The notes under the pieces were generated by a model. The model saw nothing but the letters and a program-made list of their open reading frames with translations, did not search any database and was not told the origin of the DNA. A stretch of DNA of 64,000 bases from Synchiropus splendidus. Lineage: Eukaryota > Chordata > Actinopteri > Syngnathiformes > Callionymidae. The stretch covers positions 1,736,001-1,800,000 of the forward strand of contig NW_026527054.1 of assembly GCF_027744825.2 (NCBI RefSeq). Direction: 5' to 3'. This document shows positions 49,266 to 62,895 of the stretch, in pieces (the stretch's first letter is position 1; each line of letters starts with the position of its first letter). Made by a program: the position numbers and the translations under genes.

Positions 49266-50230
49266 GCTATAGTGGGAGGTGAAAATGTCATGTTCTGAAG
49301 CTTCCCTGCAAAGTTATGGCAAAATATGTAAAGCGCGTTTTCAGGCTGAGATGAGGTTGATTTCAGAACGCCAAACATAAAAATGTTGATAACTTTGGAA
49401 AAACACTTTCGACAGCTTAGATTTGATGTGCAACTACTAGAAAGACCGTTTCTGCTATAGTGGGAGGTTAAAATTTCATGTTCTGAAGCTTCCCTGCAAA
49501 GTTATGGCACAATGCGTAAAACGCGTTTTCAGCCTGAGATGAGGTTGATTTCAGAACGCCAAACATAAAAATGTTGAGAACTTTGGAAAAACACTTCAGA
49601 CAGCTAAGATTTGATGTGCAACTACTAGAAAGACCCTTTCTGCTATAGTGGGAGGTGAAAATTTCATGTTCTGGAGCTTACCTTGAAAGTTTTGGCACAA
49701 TGCAGAAAACGCGTTTTCAGCCTGAGATAAGGTCGATTCAGGAACGCCAAACATAAAAGTGTTGATAACTTTGGAAAAACACTTCAGACAGCTCAGATTT
49801 GATATGCAACTACGAGAAAGACCCTTTCTGCTACAGTGGGAGGTGAAAATTTCATGTTCTGAAGCTTCCCTGCAAAGTTATGCCACAATGCAAGAAACGC
49901 GTTTTCAGCCTGAGATAAGGTCGATTCCGGAACGCCAAACATAAAAATATTGATAACTTTGGAAAAACACTTCAGACAGCTTAGATTTGATGTGCAACCA
50001 CTAGAAAGACCCTTTCAGCTATAGTGGGAGTAGAAAATTTCATGTTCTGAAGCTTTCCTGCAAAGTTATGGCACAATGCGTAAAACGCGTTTTCAGCCTG
50101 AGATAAGGTTGATTCCGGAACGCCAAACATAAGAATGTTGATAACTTTGGAAAAACACTTCAGACAGCTTAGATTTGATGTGCAACTACTAGAAAGACCC
50201 ATTCTGCTATAGTGGGATGTTAAAATTTCA

Positions 50231-50411
50231 TGTTCTGAAGTTTCCCTGCCAAGTTATGGCACAATGCCGAAAATGTGTTTTCAATAAGGTGCGATCCGGA
50301 ACGCCAAACATAAAAATGTTGATAACTTTCGAAAAGCACTTCAGACAGCTTAGATTTGTTGTGCAACTACTAGAAAGACCCTTTCTGTTATAGTGGGAGG
50401 TGAAAATTTCA
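50231..50411. repeat. 181-bp deleted monomer (copy 1)
   Basis: The sequence TTTTCAATAAGGTGCGATCC lacks GCCTGAG and has further changes. The identical junction is at 53421-53601 (offset 3190 bp), where the following monomer also shares CGAAAAGCACTTC and TTTGTTGTGC. Confidence 0.9.
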
Positions 50412-51389
50412 TATTCTGCAGCTTTCCTGCAAAGTGATGACTCCAAGCAGAAAACGCGTTTTCAGCCTGAGATAACATTGATTCCGGAACGCCAAACATA
50501 AGAATGTTGATAACTTTGGAAAAACACTTCAGACAGCTTAGATTTGATGTGCAACTACTAGAAAGACCCTTTCAGCTCTAGTGGGACGTGAAAATTTCAT
50601 GTTCCAAAGCTTCCCTGCAAAGTTATGGCACAATGCAGAAAACGCGTTTTCAGCCTGAGAAAAGGTCGATTCCGGAACGCCAAACATATGAATGTTGATA
50701 ACTTTGGAAAAACACTTCAAACAGCTTAGATTTGATGTGCAACTACTAGAAAGACCCTTTCTGCTGTAGTGGGAGGTGAAAATTTCATGTTCTGAAGCTT
50801 CCCTGCAAAGTTATGGCACAATGCAGAAAACGCATTTTTCAACCTGAGATAAGGTGGGTTCCACAACGCCAAACATGAAAATGTTGATAACTTTGGAAAT
50901 ACACTTCAGACAGCTTAGATTTGATGCGCAACTACTAGAAAGACCCTTTCTGCTCTAGTGAGAGGTGAAAATATCATGTTCTGAAGCTTCCCTGCAAAGT
51001 TATGGCACAATGCGTAAAACGCGTTTTCAGCCTGAGATGAGGTTGATTTCAGAACGCCAAACATAAAAATGTTGATAACTCAGGAAAAACTCTACAGACA
51101 GCTTAGATTTGATGTGCAACTACTAGAAATACCCTTTCTGCTATAGTGGGACGTGAAAATTTCATATTCTGAAGCTTCCCTGAAAAGTTTTGGCACAATG
51201 CAGAAAACGCGTTTTCAGCCTGAGATAAGGTCGATTCCGGAACGCCAAACATAAAAATGTTGATAACTTTCGAAAAACACTTCAGACAGCTTAGATTTGT
51301 TGTGCAACTACTAGAAATACCCTTTCTGCTCTAGTGGGAGGTGAAAATTTCATGTTCTAAAGCTTATCTGCAAAGTTATGGCACAATGC

Positions 51390-52290
51390 AGAAAACCCGT
51401 TTTCTGCGTGAGATAAGGTGGGTTCCAGAACGCCAAACATAAAAATGTTGATAACTTTGGAAAAACACTTCAGACAGCTTAGATTTGATGTGCAACTACT
51501 AGAAAGACCCTTTCTGCGATAGTGGGAGGTGAAAATGTCATGTTCTGAAGCTTCCCTGCAAAGTTATGGCAAAATATGTAAAGCGCGTTTTCAGGCTGAG
51601 ATGAGGTCGATTCCGAAACGCCAAACATAAAAATGTTGATAACTTTGGAAAAACACTTTCGACAGCTTAGATTTGATGTGCAACTACTCGAAAGACCCTT
51701 TCTGCTATAGTGGGAGGTTAAAATCTCATGTTCTGAAGCTTCCCTGCAAAGTTATGGCAAAATGCGTAAAACGCGTTTTCAGCCTGAGATGAGGTTGATT
51801 TCAGAACGCCAAACATAAAAATGTTGAGAACTTTGGAAAAACACTTCAGACAGCTAAGATTTGAAGTGCAACTACTAGAAAGACCCTTTCTGCTATAGTG
51901 GGAGGTGAAAATTTCATGTTCTGGAGCTTTTCTTCAAAGTTTTGGCACAATGCAGAAAACGCGTTTTCAGCCTGAGATAAGGTGGGTTCCAGAACGTCAA
52001 ACATAAAAATGTTGATAACTTTGGAAAAACACTTCAGACAGCTTAGATTTGATGTGCAACTACTAGAAAGACCCTTTCTGCTACAGTGGGAGGTGAAAAT
52101 TTCATGTTCTGAAGCTTCCCTGCAAAGTTATGCCACAATGCAAGAAACGCGTTTTCAGCCTGAGATAAGGTCGATTCAGGAACGCCAAACATAAAAGTGT
52201 TGATAACTTTGGAAAAACACTTCAGACAGCTTAGATTTGATATGCAAGTACGAGAAAGACCCTTTCTGCTATAGTGGGAGGTGAAAATTT
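51390..52290. repeat. Duplicated block, mate about 56270-57165
   Basis: Offset 4881 bp. Shared in order are GGCAAAATATGTAAAGCGCG, CACTTTCGACAGC, GTTGAGAACTTTGG, TTCTGGAGCTT, CAGAACGTCAAAC, ATGCAAGAAACG and ATTCAGGAACGCC. The pair differs at scattered bases. Confidence 0.8.
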
Positions 52291-53420
52291 CATGTTCTGG
52301 AGCTTACCTACAAAGTTTTGGCACAATGCAGAAAACGCGTTTTCAGCCTGAGATAAGGTGGGTTCCAGAACGCCAAACATAAAAATGTTGATAACTTTTG
52401 AAAAACACTTCAGACAGCTTAGATTTGATGTGCAACTACTAGAAAGACCCTTTCTGCTATAGTGGGAGGTGAAAATTTCATGTTCTGAAGCTTCCCTGCA
52501 AAGTTATGGCACAATGCAGAAAACACGTTTTCAGCCTGAGATAAGGTGGGTTCCAGAACGCCAAACATAAAAATGTTGATAACTTTGGAAAAACACTTCA
52601 GACAGCTTAGATTTGATGAGCAACTACTAGAAAGACCCTTTCTGCTACAGTGGGAGGTGAAAATTTCATGTACTGAAGCTTACCTGCAAAGTTATGCCAC
52701 AATGTAGGAAACGCGTTTTCAGCCTGAGATAAGGTCGATTCCGAAACGCCAAAGATAAAAATGTTGATAACTTTGGAAAAACACTTCAGACAACTTAGAT
52801 TTGATGTGAGACTACTAGAAAGACCCATTCTGCTGTAGTGGGAGGTGAAAATATCATGTTCTGAAGCTTCCCTGCAAAGTTATGGCACAATGCGTAAAAA
52901 GCGTTTTCAGCCTGAGCTGAGGTTGATTTCAGAACGCCAAACATAAAAATGTTGATAACTCAGGAAAAACTCTACAGACAGCTTAGATTTGATGTGCAGC
53001 TACTAGAAATACCCTTTCTGCTCTAGTGGGAGCTGAAAATTTCATGTTCTAAAGCTTCCCTGCAAAGTTATGGGACAATGCAGAAAACGCGTTTTCAGCC
53101 TGAGATAAGGTGGGTGCCAGAACGCCAAACATAAAAATGTTGATAACTTTGCAAATACACTTCAGATAGCTTAGATTTGATATGCAACTACGAGAAAGAC
53201 CCTTTCTGCTATAGTGGGAGGTGAAAATTTCATGTTCTGGAGCTTACCTACAAAGTTTTGGCACAATGCAGAAAACGCGTTTTCAGCCTGAGATAAGGTG
53301 GGTTCCAGAACGCCAAACATAAAAATGTTGATAACTTTGGAAAAACACTTCAGACAGCTTAGATTTGATGTGCAACTACTAGAAAGACCCTTTCTGCTAT
53401 AGTGGGATGTTAAAATTTCA

Positions 53421-53601
53421 TGTTCTGAAGTTTCCCTGCAAAGTTATGGCGCAACGCAGAAAATGCGTTTTCAATAAGGTGCGATCCGGTACGCCAAACA
53501 TAAAAATGTTGATAACTTTCGAAAAGCACTTCAGACAGCTTAGATTTGTTGTGCAACTACTAGAAAGACCCTTTCTGCAATAGTGGCAGGTTAAAATTTC
53601 A
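53421..53601. repeat. 181-bp deleted monomer (copy 2)
   Basis: Same deletion junction and linked downstream variants as at 50231-50411. Confidence 0.9.
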
Positions 53602-55409
53602 TGTTCTGAAGCTTCCCTCCAAAGTTATGGCACAATGCAGAAAACGCGTTTACAGCCTGAGAAAAGGTCGATTCCGGAACGCCAAACATAAAAATGTTGA
53701 TAAATCAGGAAAAACTCTACAGACAGCTTAGATTTGATGTGCAACTACTAGAAATACCCTTTCTGCTATAGTGGGAGGTGAAAATATCATGTTCTGAGGC
53801 TTTCCTGCAAAGTTATGGCAAATTGCGTAAAACGCGTTTTCAGCCTGAGATAAGGTCGATTCCGGAACGCCAAACATAAAAATGTTGATAACTTTTGAAA
53901 AACACATCAGACAGCTTAGATTTGATGTGCACCTACTAGAAAGACCCTTTCTGCTATATTGGGAGGTCAAAATTTCATGTTCTGAAGCTTCCCTGCAAAG
54001 TTGTGGGACAATGCAGAAAACGCGTTTTCAGCCTGAGAAAAGGTCGATTCCGAAACGCCAAACATAAGAATGTTGATAACTTTGGAAAAACACTTCAAAC
54101 AGCTTAGATTTGATGTGCTACTACTAGAACGACCCTTTCTGCTGAAGTGGGAGGTGAAAATTTCATGTTCTGAAGCTTTCCTGCAAAGTTATGGCAAATT
54201 GCGTAAAACGCGTTTTCAGCTTGAGATAAGGTTGATTCCGGAATGCCAAACATAAGAATGTTGATATCTTTGGAAAAACACTTCAGACAACTTAGATTTG
54301 ATGTGCAACTACTAGAAATACCCTTTCTGATATGGTGGGAGGAGAAAATTTCATGTTCTGAAGTCTCCCTGCAAAGTTATGGCACAATGCAGAAAACGCG
54401 TTTTCAGCCTGAGATAAGGTGGGTTCCAGAACGCCAAACATAAAAATGTTGATAACTTTGGAAAAACACTTCAGACAGCTTAGATTTGATGTGCAACTAC
54501 GAGAAAGACCCTTTCAGCTCTAGTGGGACGTGAAAATTTCATGTTCTGAAGCTTCCCTGCTAAGTTATGGCACAATGCAGAAAACGCGTTTTCAACCTGA
54601 GATAAGGTGGGTTCCACAACGCCAAACATGAAAATGTTGATAACTTTGGAAATACACTTCAGACGGCTTAGATTTGATGCGCAACTACTAGAAAGACCCT
54701 TTCTGCTATATTGGGTTGTCAGAATTTCATGTTCTGAAGCTTCTCTGCAAAGTTATGGGACAATGCAGAAAACGATTTTTCATCCTGAGATAAGGTCGAT
54801 TCCGGAACGCCAAACATAAAAATGTTGATAACTTTCGAAAAACACTTCAGACAGCTTAGATTTGTTGTGCAACTACTCGAAATACCCTTTCTGCTCTAGT
54901 GGGAGGTGAAAATATCATGTTCTGAAGCTTCCCTGCAAAGTTATGGCACAATGCGTAAAACGCGTTTTCAGCCTGAGATGAGGTTGATTTCAGAACGCCA
55001 AACATCAAAATGTTGATAACTCAGGAAAAACTCTACAGACAGCTTAGATTTGATGTGCAACTACTAGAAATACCCTTTCTGCTATAGTGGGACGTGAAAA
55101 TTTCATATTCTGAAGCTTCCCTGAAAAGATTTGGCACAATGCAGAAAACGCGTTTTCATCCTGAGATAAGGTCGATTCCGGAACGCCAAACATAAAAATG
55201 TTGATAACTTTCGAAAAACACTGCAGACAGCTTAGATTTGTTGTGCAACTACTAGAAATACCCTTTCTGCTCTAGTGGGAGGTGAAAATTTCATGTTCTA
55301 AAGCTTCCCTGCAAAGTTATGGCACAATGCAGAAAACACGTTTTCTGCGTGTGATTAGGTCGATTCCGGAACGCCAAACATAAAAATGTTGATAACTCAG
55401 GAAAAACTC

Positions 55410-56527
55410 TACAGACAGCTTAGATTTGATGTGCAACTACTAGAAAGACCCTTTCTACTATAGTGGGAGGAGAAAATTTCATGTTCTGAAGTCTCCCTGC
55501 AAAGTTATGGCACTATCCAGAAAACGCGTTTTCAGCCTGAGATAAGGTGGGTTCCAGAACGCCAAACATAAAAATGTTGATAACTTTGGAAAAACACTTC
55601 AGACAGCTTAGATTTGATGTGCAACTACTAGAAAGACCCTTTCTGCTGTAGTGGGAGGTGAAAATTTCATGTTCTGAAGCTTCCCTGCAAAGTTATGGCA
55701 AAATATGTAAAGCGCGTTTTCAGGCTGAGATAAGGTCGATTCCGAAACGCCAAACATAAAAATGTTGATAACTCAGGAAAAACTCTACAGACAGCTTAGA
55801 TTTGATGTGCAACTACTAGAAAGACCCTATCTGCTACAGTGGGAGGTGAAAATTTCATGTTCTGAAGCTTCACTGCAAAGTTATGCCACAATGCAGGAAA
55901 CGCGTTTTCAGCCTGAGATAAGGTCGATTCCGGAACGCCAAACATAAAAATATGGATAACTTTGGAAAAACACTTCAGACAGCCTAGATTTGATGTGCAA
56001 CTACTAGAAAGACCCTTTCTGCTATAGTGGGAGTTGAAAATTTCATGTTCTGAAGCTTCACTGCAAAGTTATGCCACAATGCAGGAAACGCGTTTTCAGC
56101 CTAAGATAAGGTCGATTCCGGAATGCCAAACATAAAAATATTGATAACTTTGGAAAAACACTTCAGACAGCTTAGATTTGATGTGCAACTACTAGAAAGA
56201 CCCTTTCTGCTATAGTGGGAGGAGAAAATTTCATGTTCTGAAGTCTCCCTGCAAAGTTATGGCACTATCCAGAAAACGCGTTTTCAGCCTGAGATAAGGT
56301 GGGTTCCAGAACGCCAAACATAAAAATGTTGATAACTTTGGAAAAACACTTCAGACAGCTTAGATTTGATGTGCAACTACTAGAAAGACCCTTTCTGCTA
56401 TAGTGGGAGGTGAAAATGTCATGTTCTGAAGCTTCCCTGCAAAGTTATGGCAAAATATGTAAAGCGCGTTTTCAGGCTGAGATAAGGTCGATTCCGAAAC
56501 GCCAAACATAAAAATGTTGATAACTTT
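55410..56527. repeat. 4-mer spaced duplication (752 bp)
   Basis: Positions 55410-55775 repeat at 56162-56527, offset 752 bp (4 x 188). Shared are GGGAGGAGAAAATTTC, GAAGTCTCCCTGC and GGCACTATCCAGAAAACG. The copies diverge where the first changes to AACTCAGG and the second stays AACTTTGG. Confidence 0.82.
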
Positions 56528-58931
56528 GGAAAAACACTTTCGACAGCTTAGATTTGATGTGCAACTACTAGAAAGACCCTTTCTGCTATAGTGGGAGGTT
56601 AAAATTTCATGTTCTGAAGCTTCCCTGCAAAGTTATGGCACAATGCGTGAAAGGCGTTTTCAGCCTGAGATGAGGTTGATTTCAGAACGCCAAACATAAA
56701 AATGTTGAGAACTTTGGAAAAACACTTCAGACAGCTTAGATTTGATGTGCAACTACTAGAAAGACCCATTCTGCTATAGTGGGAGGTGAAAATTTCATGT
56801 TCTGGAGCTTACCTTCAAAGTTTTGGCACAATGCAGAAAACGCGTTTTCAGCCTGAGATAAGGTGGGTTCCAGAACGTCAAACATAAAAATGTTGATAAC
56901 TTTGGAAAAACACTTCAGACAGCTTAGATTTGATGTGCAACTACTAGAAAGACCCTTTCTGCTACAGTGGGAGGTGAAAATTTCATGTTCTGAAGCTTCC
57001 CTGCAAAGTTATGCCACAATGCAAGAAACGTGTTTTCAGCCTGAGATAAGGTCGATTCAGGAACGCCAAACATAAAAGTGTTGATAACTTTGGAAAAACA
57101 CTTCAGACAGCTTAGATTTGATATGCAACTACGAGAAAGACCCTTTCTGCTATAGTGGGAGGTGAATATTTCATGTTCTGAAGCTTCCCAGAGAAGTTAT
57201 GGCACAATGCAGAAAACACGTTTTCTGCGTGAGATAAGGTCGATTCCGGAACGCCAAACATAAAAATGTTGATAACTCAGGAAAAACTCTACAGACAGCT
57301 TAGATTTGATGTGCAACTACTAGATATTCCCTTTCTGCTGAAGTGGGAGGTGAAAATTTCATGTTCTAAAGCTTCCCTGCAAAGTTATGGCACAATGCAG
57401 AAAACGCGTTTTAAGCGTGAGATAAGGAGAGTTCCGGAACGCCAAACATAAAAATGTTGATAACTTTGGAACAACACATCAGACCGCTTAGATTTGATAT
57501 GCAACTACTAGAAAGACCCTTTCTGCTATAGTGGGAGGTGAAAATATCATATTCTGAAGCTTCCCTGCAAAGTTATGGCACAATGCGTAAAATGCATTTT
57601 CAGCTTGAGATGAGGTTGATTTCAGAACGCCAAACATAAAAATGTTGATAACTCAGGAAAAACTCTACAGACAGCTTAGATTTGATGTGCAACTACTAGA
57701 AAGACCCTTTCTGCTATAGTGGGAGATGAAAATTTCATGTTCTGATGCTTCCCTCCAAAGTTATGGCACAATGCGTAAAACGCGTTTTCAGTCTGAGATA
57801 ACGCCGATTCCGGAACGCCAAACATAAAAATGTTGATAACTTTGGAAAAACACTTCAGACAGCTTAGCTCTGATGTGCAACTACTAGAAAAACCCTTTCT
57901 GCTATAGTGGGATGTGAAAATTTCATGTTCTGAAGCTTCCCTGCAAAGTTATGGCACAATGCAGAAAACGCGTTTTCATACTGCGATAAGGTGGGTTCCG
58001 TAACGCCAAACAGAAAAAAGTAGATAACTTTGGAAAAACATATCAGACAGCTTAGATTTGATGTGCAACTACGAGAAAGACCCTTTCTGCTATAGTGGGA
58101 GGTGGAAATTTCATGTTCTGAAGCTTCCCTGCCAAGTTATGGCACAATTCCGAAAAAGCGTTTTCAGCCTGATATAAGGTCGATTCCGGAACGCCAAACA
58201 TAAAAAAGTTGATAACTTTTGAAATACACTTCAGACAGCTTAGATTTGATGTGCAAGTACTAGAAAGACCCTTTCTGCTATAGTGGGAGGTGAAAATTTC
58301 ATGTTCTGAAGCTTCCCTCCAAAGTTATGGCACAATGGAGAAAACGCGTTTTCAGCCTGAGAAAAGGTGGGTTCCGGAACGCCAAACATAAAAATGTTGA
58401 TAACTTTCGAAAAACACTTCAGAGAGCTTAGATTTGAAGTGCAACTACTAGAACGACCCTTTCTACTATGCCGCAGGTGAAAATTTCATGTTCTGTGGCA
58501 TCCCTGCAAAGTTATGGCACAATGCAAAAAACACGTTTTCAGACTGAGATAAGGTGGGTTCCAGGAAGCCAAACATAAAAATGTTGATAACTTTGGAAAA
58601 AACATTTCAGACAGCTTAGATTTGATGTGCAGCTACTAGAAAGACCCTTTCTGCTATAGTGGGAGGTGAAAATTTAATGTTCTGAAGCTTTATGCAAAGT
58701 TATGGCACAATGCGTAAAACGCGATTTCAGCCTGATATAAGGTCAATTCCGGAACGCCAAACATTAAAATGTTGATAACTTTGGAAAAACACTTCAGACA
58801 GCTTAGATTTGATGTACAACTACGAGAAAGACCTTTTCTGCTATAGCGCAAGTTTAAAATTTCATGTTCTGAAGCTTCCCTGCAAAGTTATGGCACAATG
58901 CAGAAAACGCGTTTTCAGCCTGAGAAAAGGT

Positions 58932-59393
58932 CGATTCCGGAACGCCAAACATAAAAATGTTGATAACTTTCGAAAAACACTTCAGACAGCTTAGATTTGT
59001 TGGGCAACTACTAGAAATACCCTTTCTGCTCTAGTGGGAGGTGAAAATTTCATGTTCTAAAGCTTCCCTGCAAAGTTATGGCACAATGCAGAAAACGCGT
59101 TTTAAGCGTGAGATAAGGAGCGTTCCGGAACGCCAAACATAAAAATGTTGATAACTTTGGAACAACACATCAGACAGCTTAGATTTGATGTGCAACTACT
59201 AGAAAGACCCTTTCTCCTATAGTGGGAGGTGAAAATATCATGTTCTGAAGCTTCCCTGCAAAGTTATGGCACAATGCGTAAAACGCGTTTTCAGCCTGAG
59301 ATGAGGTTGATTTCAGAACGCCAAACATAAAAATGTTGATAACTCATGAAAAACTCTACAAACAGCATAGATTTGATGCGCAACTACTAGAAA
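58932..59393. repeat. Duplicated block, mate 60436-60897
   Basis: Offset 1504 bp (8 x 188). Shared are TTTGTTGGGCAAC, GCGTTTTAAGCGTGAG, AAGGAGCGTTCCGG, GGAACAACACATCAGAC and AACTCATGAAAAACTC. A related GTTTTAAGCGTGAG monomer is at about 57408. Confidence 0.85.
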
Positions 59394-59502
59394 GAACCTT
59401 TCTGCTATAGTTGGAGGTGAAAATTTCATGTTCTGAAGTTTTCCTGCAAAGTTATGGCACAATGCAGAAAACACGTTTTCAGTCTGAGATAAGGTTGATT
59501 CC

Positions 59503-60245
59503 GGAACGCCAAACATAAGAATGTTGATAACTTTGCAAAAACACTTCAGACAACTTAGATTTTATGTGCAACTATTAGAAAGACCCTTTCTGCTATAGTG
59601 GGAGGTGAAAATTTCATGTTCTGTGGCTTTCCTGCAAAGTTATGGCAAAATGCGTAAAACGCGTTTTCAGCTTGAGATAAGGTTGATTCCGGAACGCCAA
59701 ACATAAGAATGTTGATAACTTTGGAAAAACATTTCAGACAGCTTAGATTTGATGTGCAACTCCTAGAAAGACCCTTTCTGCTACAGTGGGGGGTGAAAAT
59801 TTCATGTTCTGAAGCATCCCTGCAAAGGTATGCCACAATGCAGGAAACGCGTTTTCAGCCTGAGATAAGGTCGATTCCGGAACGCCAAACATAAAAATAT
59901 TGATAACTTTGGAAAAACACTTGAGACAGCTTAGATTTGATGTGCAACTACTAGAAAGACCCTTTCTGCTATCGTGGGATGTTAAAATTTCATGTTCTGA
60001 AGCTTCCCTGCAAAGTGATGGCACAATGCTGAAAACGCGTTTTCAGCCTGAGATAAGGTTGATTCTGGAACGCCAAACACAAGAATGTTGATAACTTTGG
60101 AAAAACACTTCAGACAGGTTAGATTTGATGTGCAACTACTAGAAGGACCCTTTCTGCTATGGTGGCAGGTTAAAATGTCATGTACTGAAGCTTCCCTGCA
60201 AAGTTATGGGACAATGCAGAAAACAATTTATCATCCTGAGATAAG
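59503..60245. repeat. Duplicated block, mate 63262-64000
   Basis: Offset 3759 bp, one base less than 20 monomers. Shared are CATAAGAATG, TTTTATGTG with ACTATTAGAAAG, GTTCTGTGGCTTTCC, GTGGGGGGTGAAAATTTC, GAAGCATCCCTGC, GGCACAATGCTGAAAACG and AACAATTTATCATCC. The mate is cut by the window end, so the full unit length is unknown. Confidence 0.88.
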
Positions 60246-61390
60246 GTCGATTCCGGAACGCCAAACATAGAAATGTTGATAACTCAGGAAAAACTCTACA
60301 GACAGCTTAGATTTGATGTGCAACTACTAGAAAGACCCTTTCTGCTATAGTGGGAGTTGAAAATTTCATGTTCTGAGGCTTTCCTGCAAAGTTATGGCAC
60401 AATGCGTAAAACGCGTTTTCAGCCTGAGATAAGGTTGATTCCGGAACGCCAAACATAAAAATGTTGATAACTTTCGAAAAACACTTCAGACAGCTTAGAT
60501 TTGTTGGGCAACTACTAGAAATACCCTTTCTGCTCTAGTGGGAGGTGAAAATTTCATGTTCTAAAGCTTCCCTGCAAAGTTATGGCACAATGCAGAAAAC
60601 GCGTTTTAAGCGTGAGATAAGGAGCGTTCCGGAACGCCAAACATAAAAATGTTGATGACTTTGGAACAACACATCAGACAGCTTAGATTTGATGTGCAAC
60701 TACTAGAAAGACCCTTTCTGCTATAGTGGGAGGTGAAAATATCATGTTCTGAAGCTTCCCTGCAAAGTTATGGCACAATGCGTAAAACGCGTTTTCAGCC
60801 TGAGATGAGGTTGATTTCAGAACGCCAAACATAAAAATGTTGATAACTCATGAAAAACTCTACAAACAGCATAGATTTGATGTGCAACTACTAGAAATAC
60901 CCTTTCTGACATAGTGGGAGGAGAAAATTTCATGTTCTGAAGTCTCCTTGCAAAGTTATGGCACAATGCCAAAAACGCGTTTTCAGCCTGAGATATGGTG
61001 GGTTCCAGAACGCCAAATATAAAAATGTAGATAACTTTGGAAAAACACTTCAGACAGCTTAGATTTGATGTGCAACTACTAGAACGCCACTTTCTGCTAT
61101 AGTGGGAGGTGAAAATTTCATGTTATGAAGCTTTCCTGCAAAGTTATGGCACAATTCGTAAAACGCGTTTTCAGCCTGAGATGAGGTTGATTTCAGAACG
61201 CCAAACATAAAAATGGTGTTAACTTTGGAAAAACACTTCAAACAGCTTAGATTTGATGTGCAACTACTAGAAAGACCCATTCTGCTATAGTGGGAGGTGA
61301 AAATTTCATGTTCTGAAGCTTCCCTGCAAAGTTATGGCACAATGCAGACAAAGCGTTTTCAGCCTGAGATAAGGTGGGTTCCAGAACACC

Positions 61391-62895
61391 AAATATAACA
61401 ATGTTGATAACTTTGGAAAAACACTTCAGACAGCTTAGATTTGATGTGCAACTACTAGAAAGACCCTATCTGCTATAGTGGGAGGCGAACATTTCATGTT
61501 CTGAAGCTTCCCTGAAAAGTTATGGCACAATGCAGAAAACGCGTTTTCAGCCTGAGATTAGGTGGGTTCCAGAACGCCAAACATAAAAATGTTGATAACT
61601 TTGGAAAAACACTTCAGGCAGCTTAGATTTGATGTGCAACTACTAGAAAGACCCTTTCTGCTACAATGGGAGGTGAAAATTTCATGTTCTGAAGCATCCC
61701 TGCAAAGTTATGCCACAATGCAGGAAACGCGTTTTCAGCCTGAGATATGGTCGATTCCGGAACGCCAAACATAAAAATGTTGATAACTTTGGATAAACAC
61801 TTCAGACAGCTTAGATTTGATGTGCAACTCCTAGAAAGACCATTTCTGCTATTGTGGGATGTGAAAATTTCATGTTCTGAATCTTGCCTGCAAAGTTATG
61901 GCACAATGCAGAAAACACGTCTTCAGCCTGAGATAAGATAGATTCCGGTACGCCAAATATAACAATGTTGATAACTTTGGAAAAACACTTCAGACAGCTT
62001 AGATTTGATGTGCAACTACTAGAAAGACCCTATCTGCTATAGTGGGAGGCGAACATTTCATGTTCTGAAGCTTCCCTGAAAAGTTATGGCACAATGCAGA
62101 AAACGCGTTTTCAGCCTGAGATTAGGTGGGTTCCAGAACGCCAAACATAAAAATGTTGATAACTTTGGAAAAACACTTCAGACAGCTTAGATTTGATGTG
62201 CAACTACTAGAAAGACCCTTTCTGCTACAATGGGAGGTGAAAATTTCATGTTCTGAAGCATCCCTGCAAAGTTATGCCACAATGCAGGAAACGCGTTTTC
62301 AGCCTGAGATAAGGTCGATTCCGGAACGCCAAACATAAAAATGTTGATAACTTTGGATAAACACTTCAGACAGCTTAGATTTGATGTGCAACTCCTAGAA
62401 AGACCATTTCTGCTATTGTGGGATGTGAAAATTTCATGTTCTGAATCTTGCCTGCAAAGTTATGGCACAATGCAGAAAACACGTCTTCAGCCTGAGATAA
62501 GATAGATTCCGGTACGCCAAATATAACAATGTTGATAACTTTGGAAAAACACTTCAGACAGCTTAGATTTGATGTGCAACTACTAGAAAGACCCTATCTG
62601 CTATAGTGGGAGGCGAACATTTCATGTTCTGAAGCTTCCCTGAAAAGTTATGGCACAATGCAGAAAACGCGTTTTCAGCCTGAGATTAGGTCGATTCCGG
62701 AACGCCAAACATAAAAATGTTGATAACTTTGGAAAAACACTTCAGACAGCTTAGATTTGATGTGCAACTCCTAGAAAGACCATTTCTGCTATTGTGGGAT
62801 GTGAAAATTTCGTGTTCTGAATCTTGCCTGCAAAGTTATGGCACAATGCAGAAAACACGTCTTCAGCCTGAGATAAGATAGATTCCGGTACGCCA
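61391..62895. repeat. 3-mer tandem tract (564 bp), third copy shortened
   Basis: AAATATAACA occurs at 61391, 61955 and 62519, each 564 bp (3 x 188) apart. AAGATAGATTCCGGTACGCC ends the units, the first two 564 bp apart and the third only 376 bp later. The third unit therefore lacks one monomer, the one carrying CTACAATGGGAGG. The copies are otherwise nearly identical. Confidence 0.9.

Larger units (their letters stand above)
46967..58900. repeat. Right mosaic domain
   Basis: Core monomers with frequent type switches. Two variants mark the domain: AACTCAGGAAAAACTCTAC replacing AACTTTGGAAAAACACTTC, and GAGATGAGGTTGATTTCAG. A third, GGCAAAATATGTAAAGCGCG, occurs near 47440, 49320, 51570, 55699 and 56451. 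Duplicated blocks of two to five monomers are scattered at offsets of 752, 3190, 4881 and about 6943 bp. Nothing but satellite is present. Confidence 0.88.
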
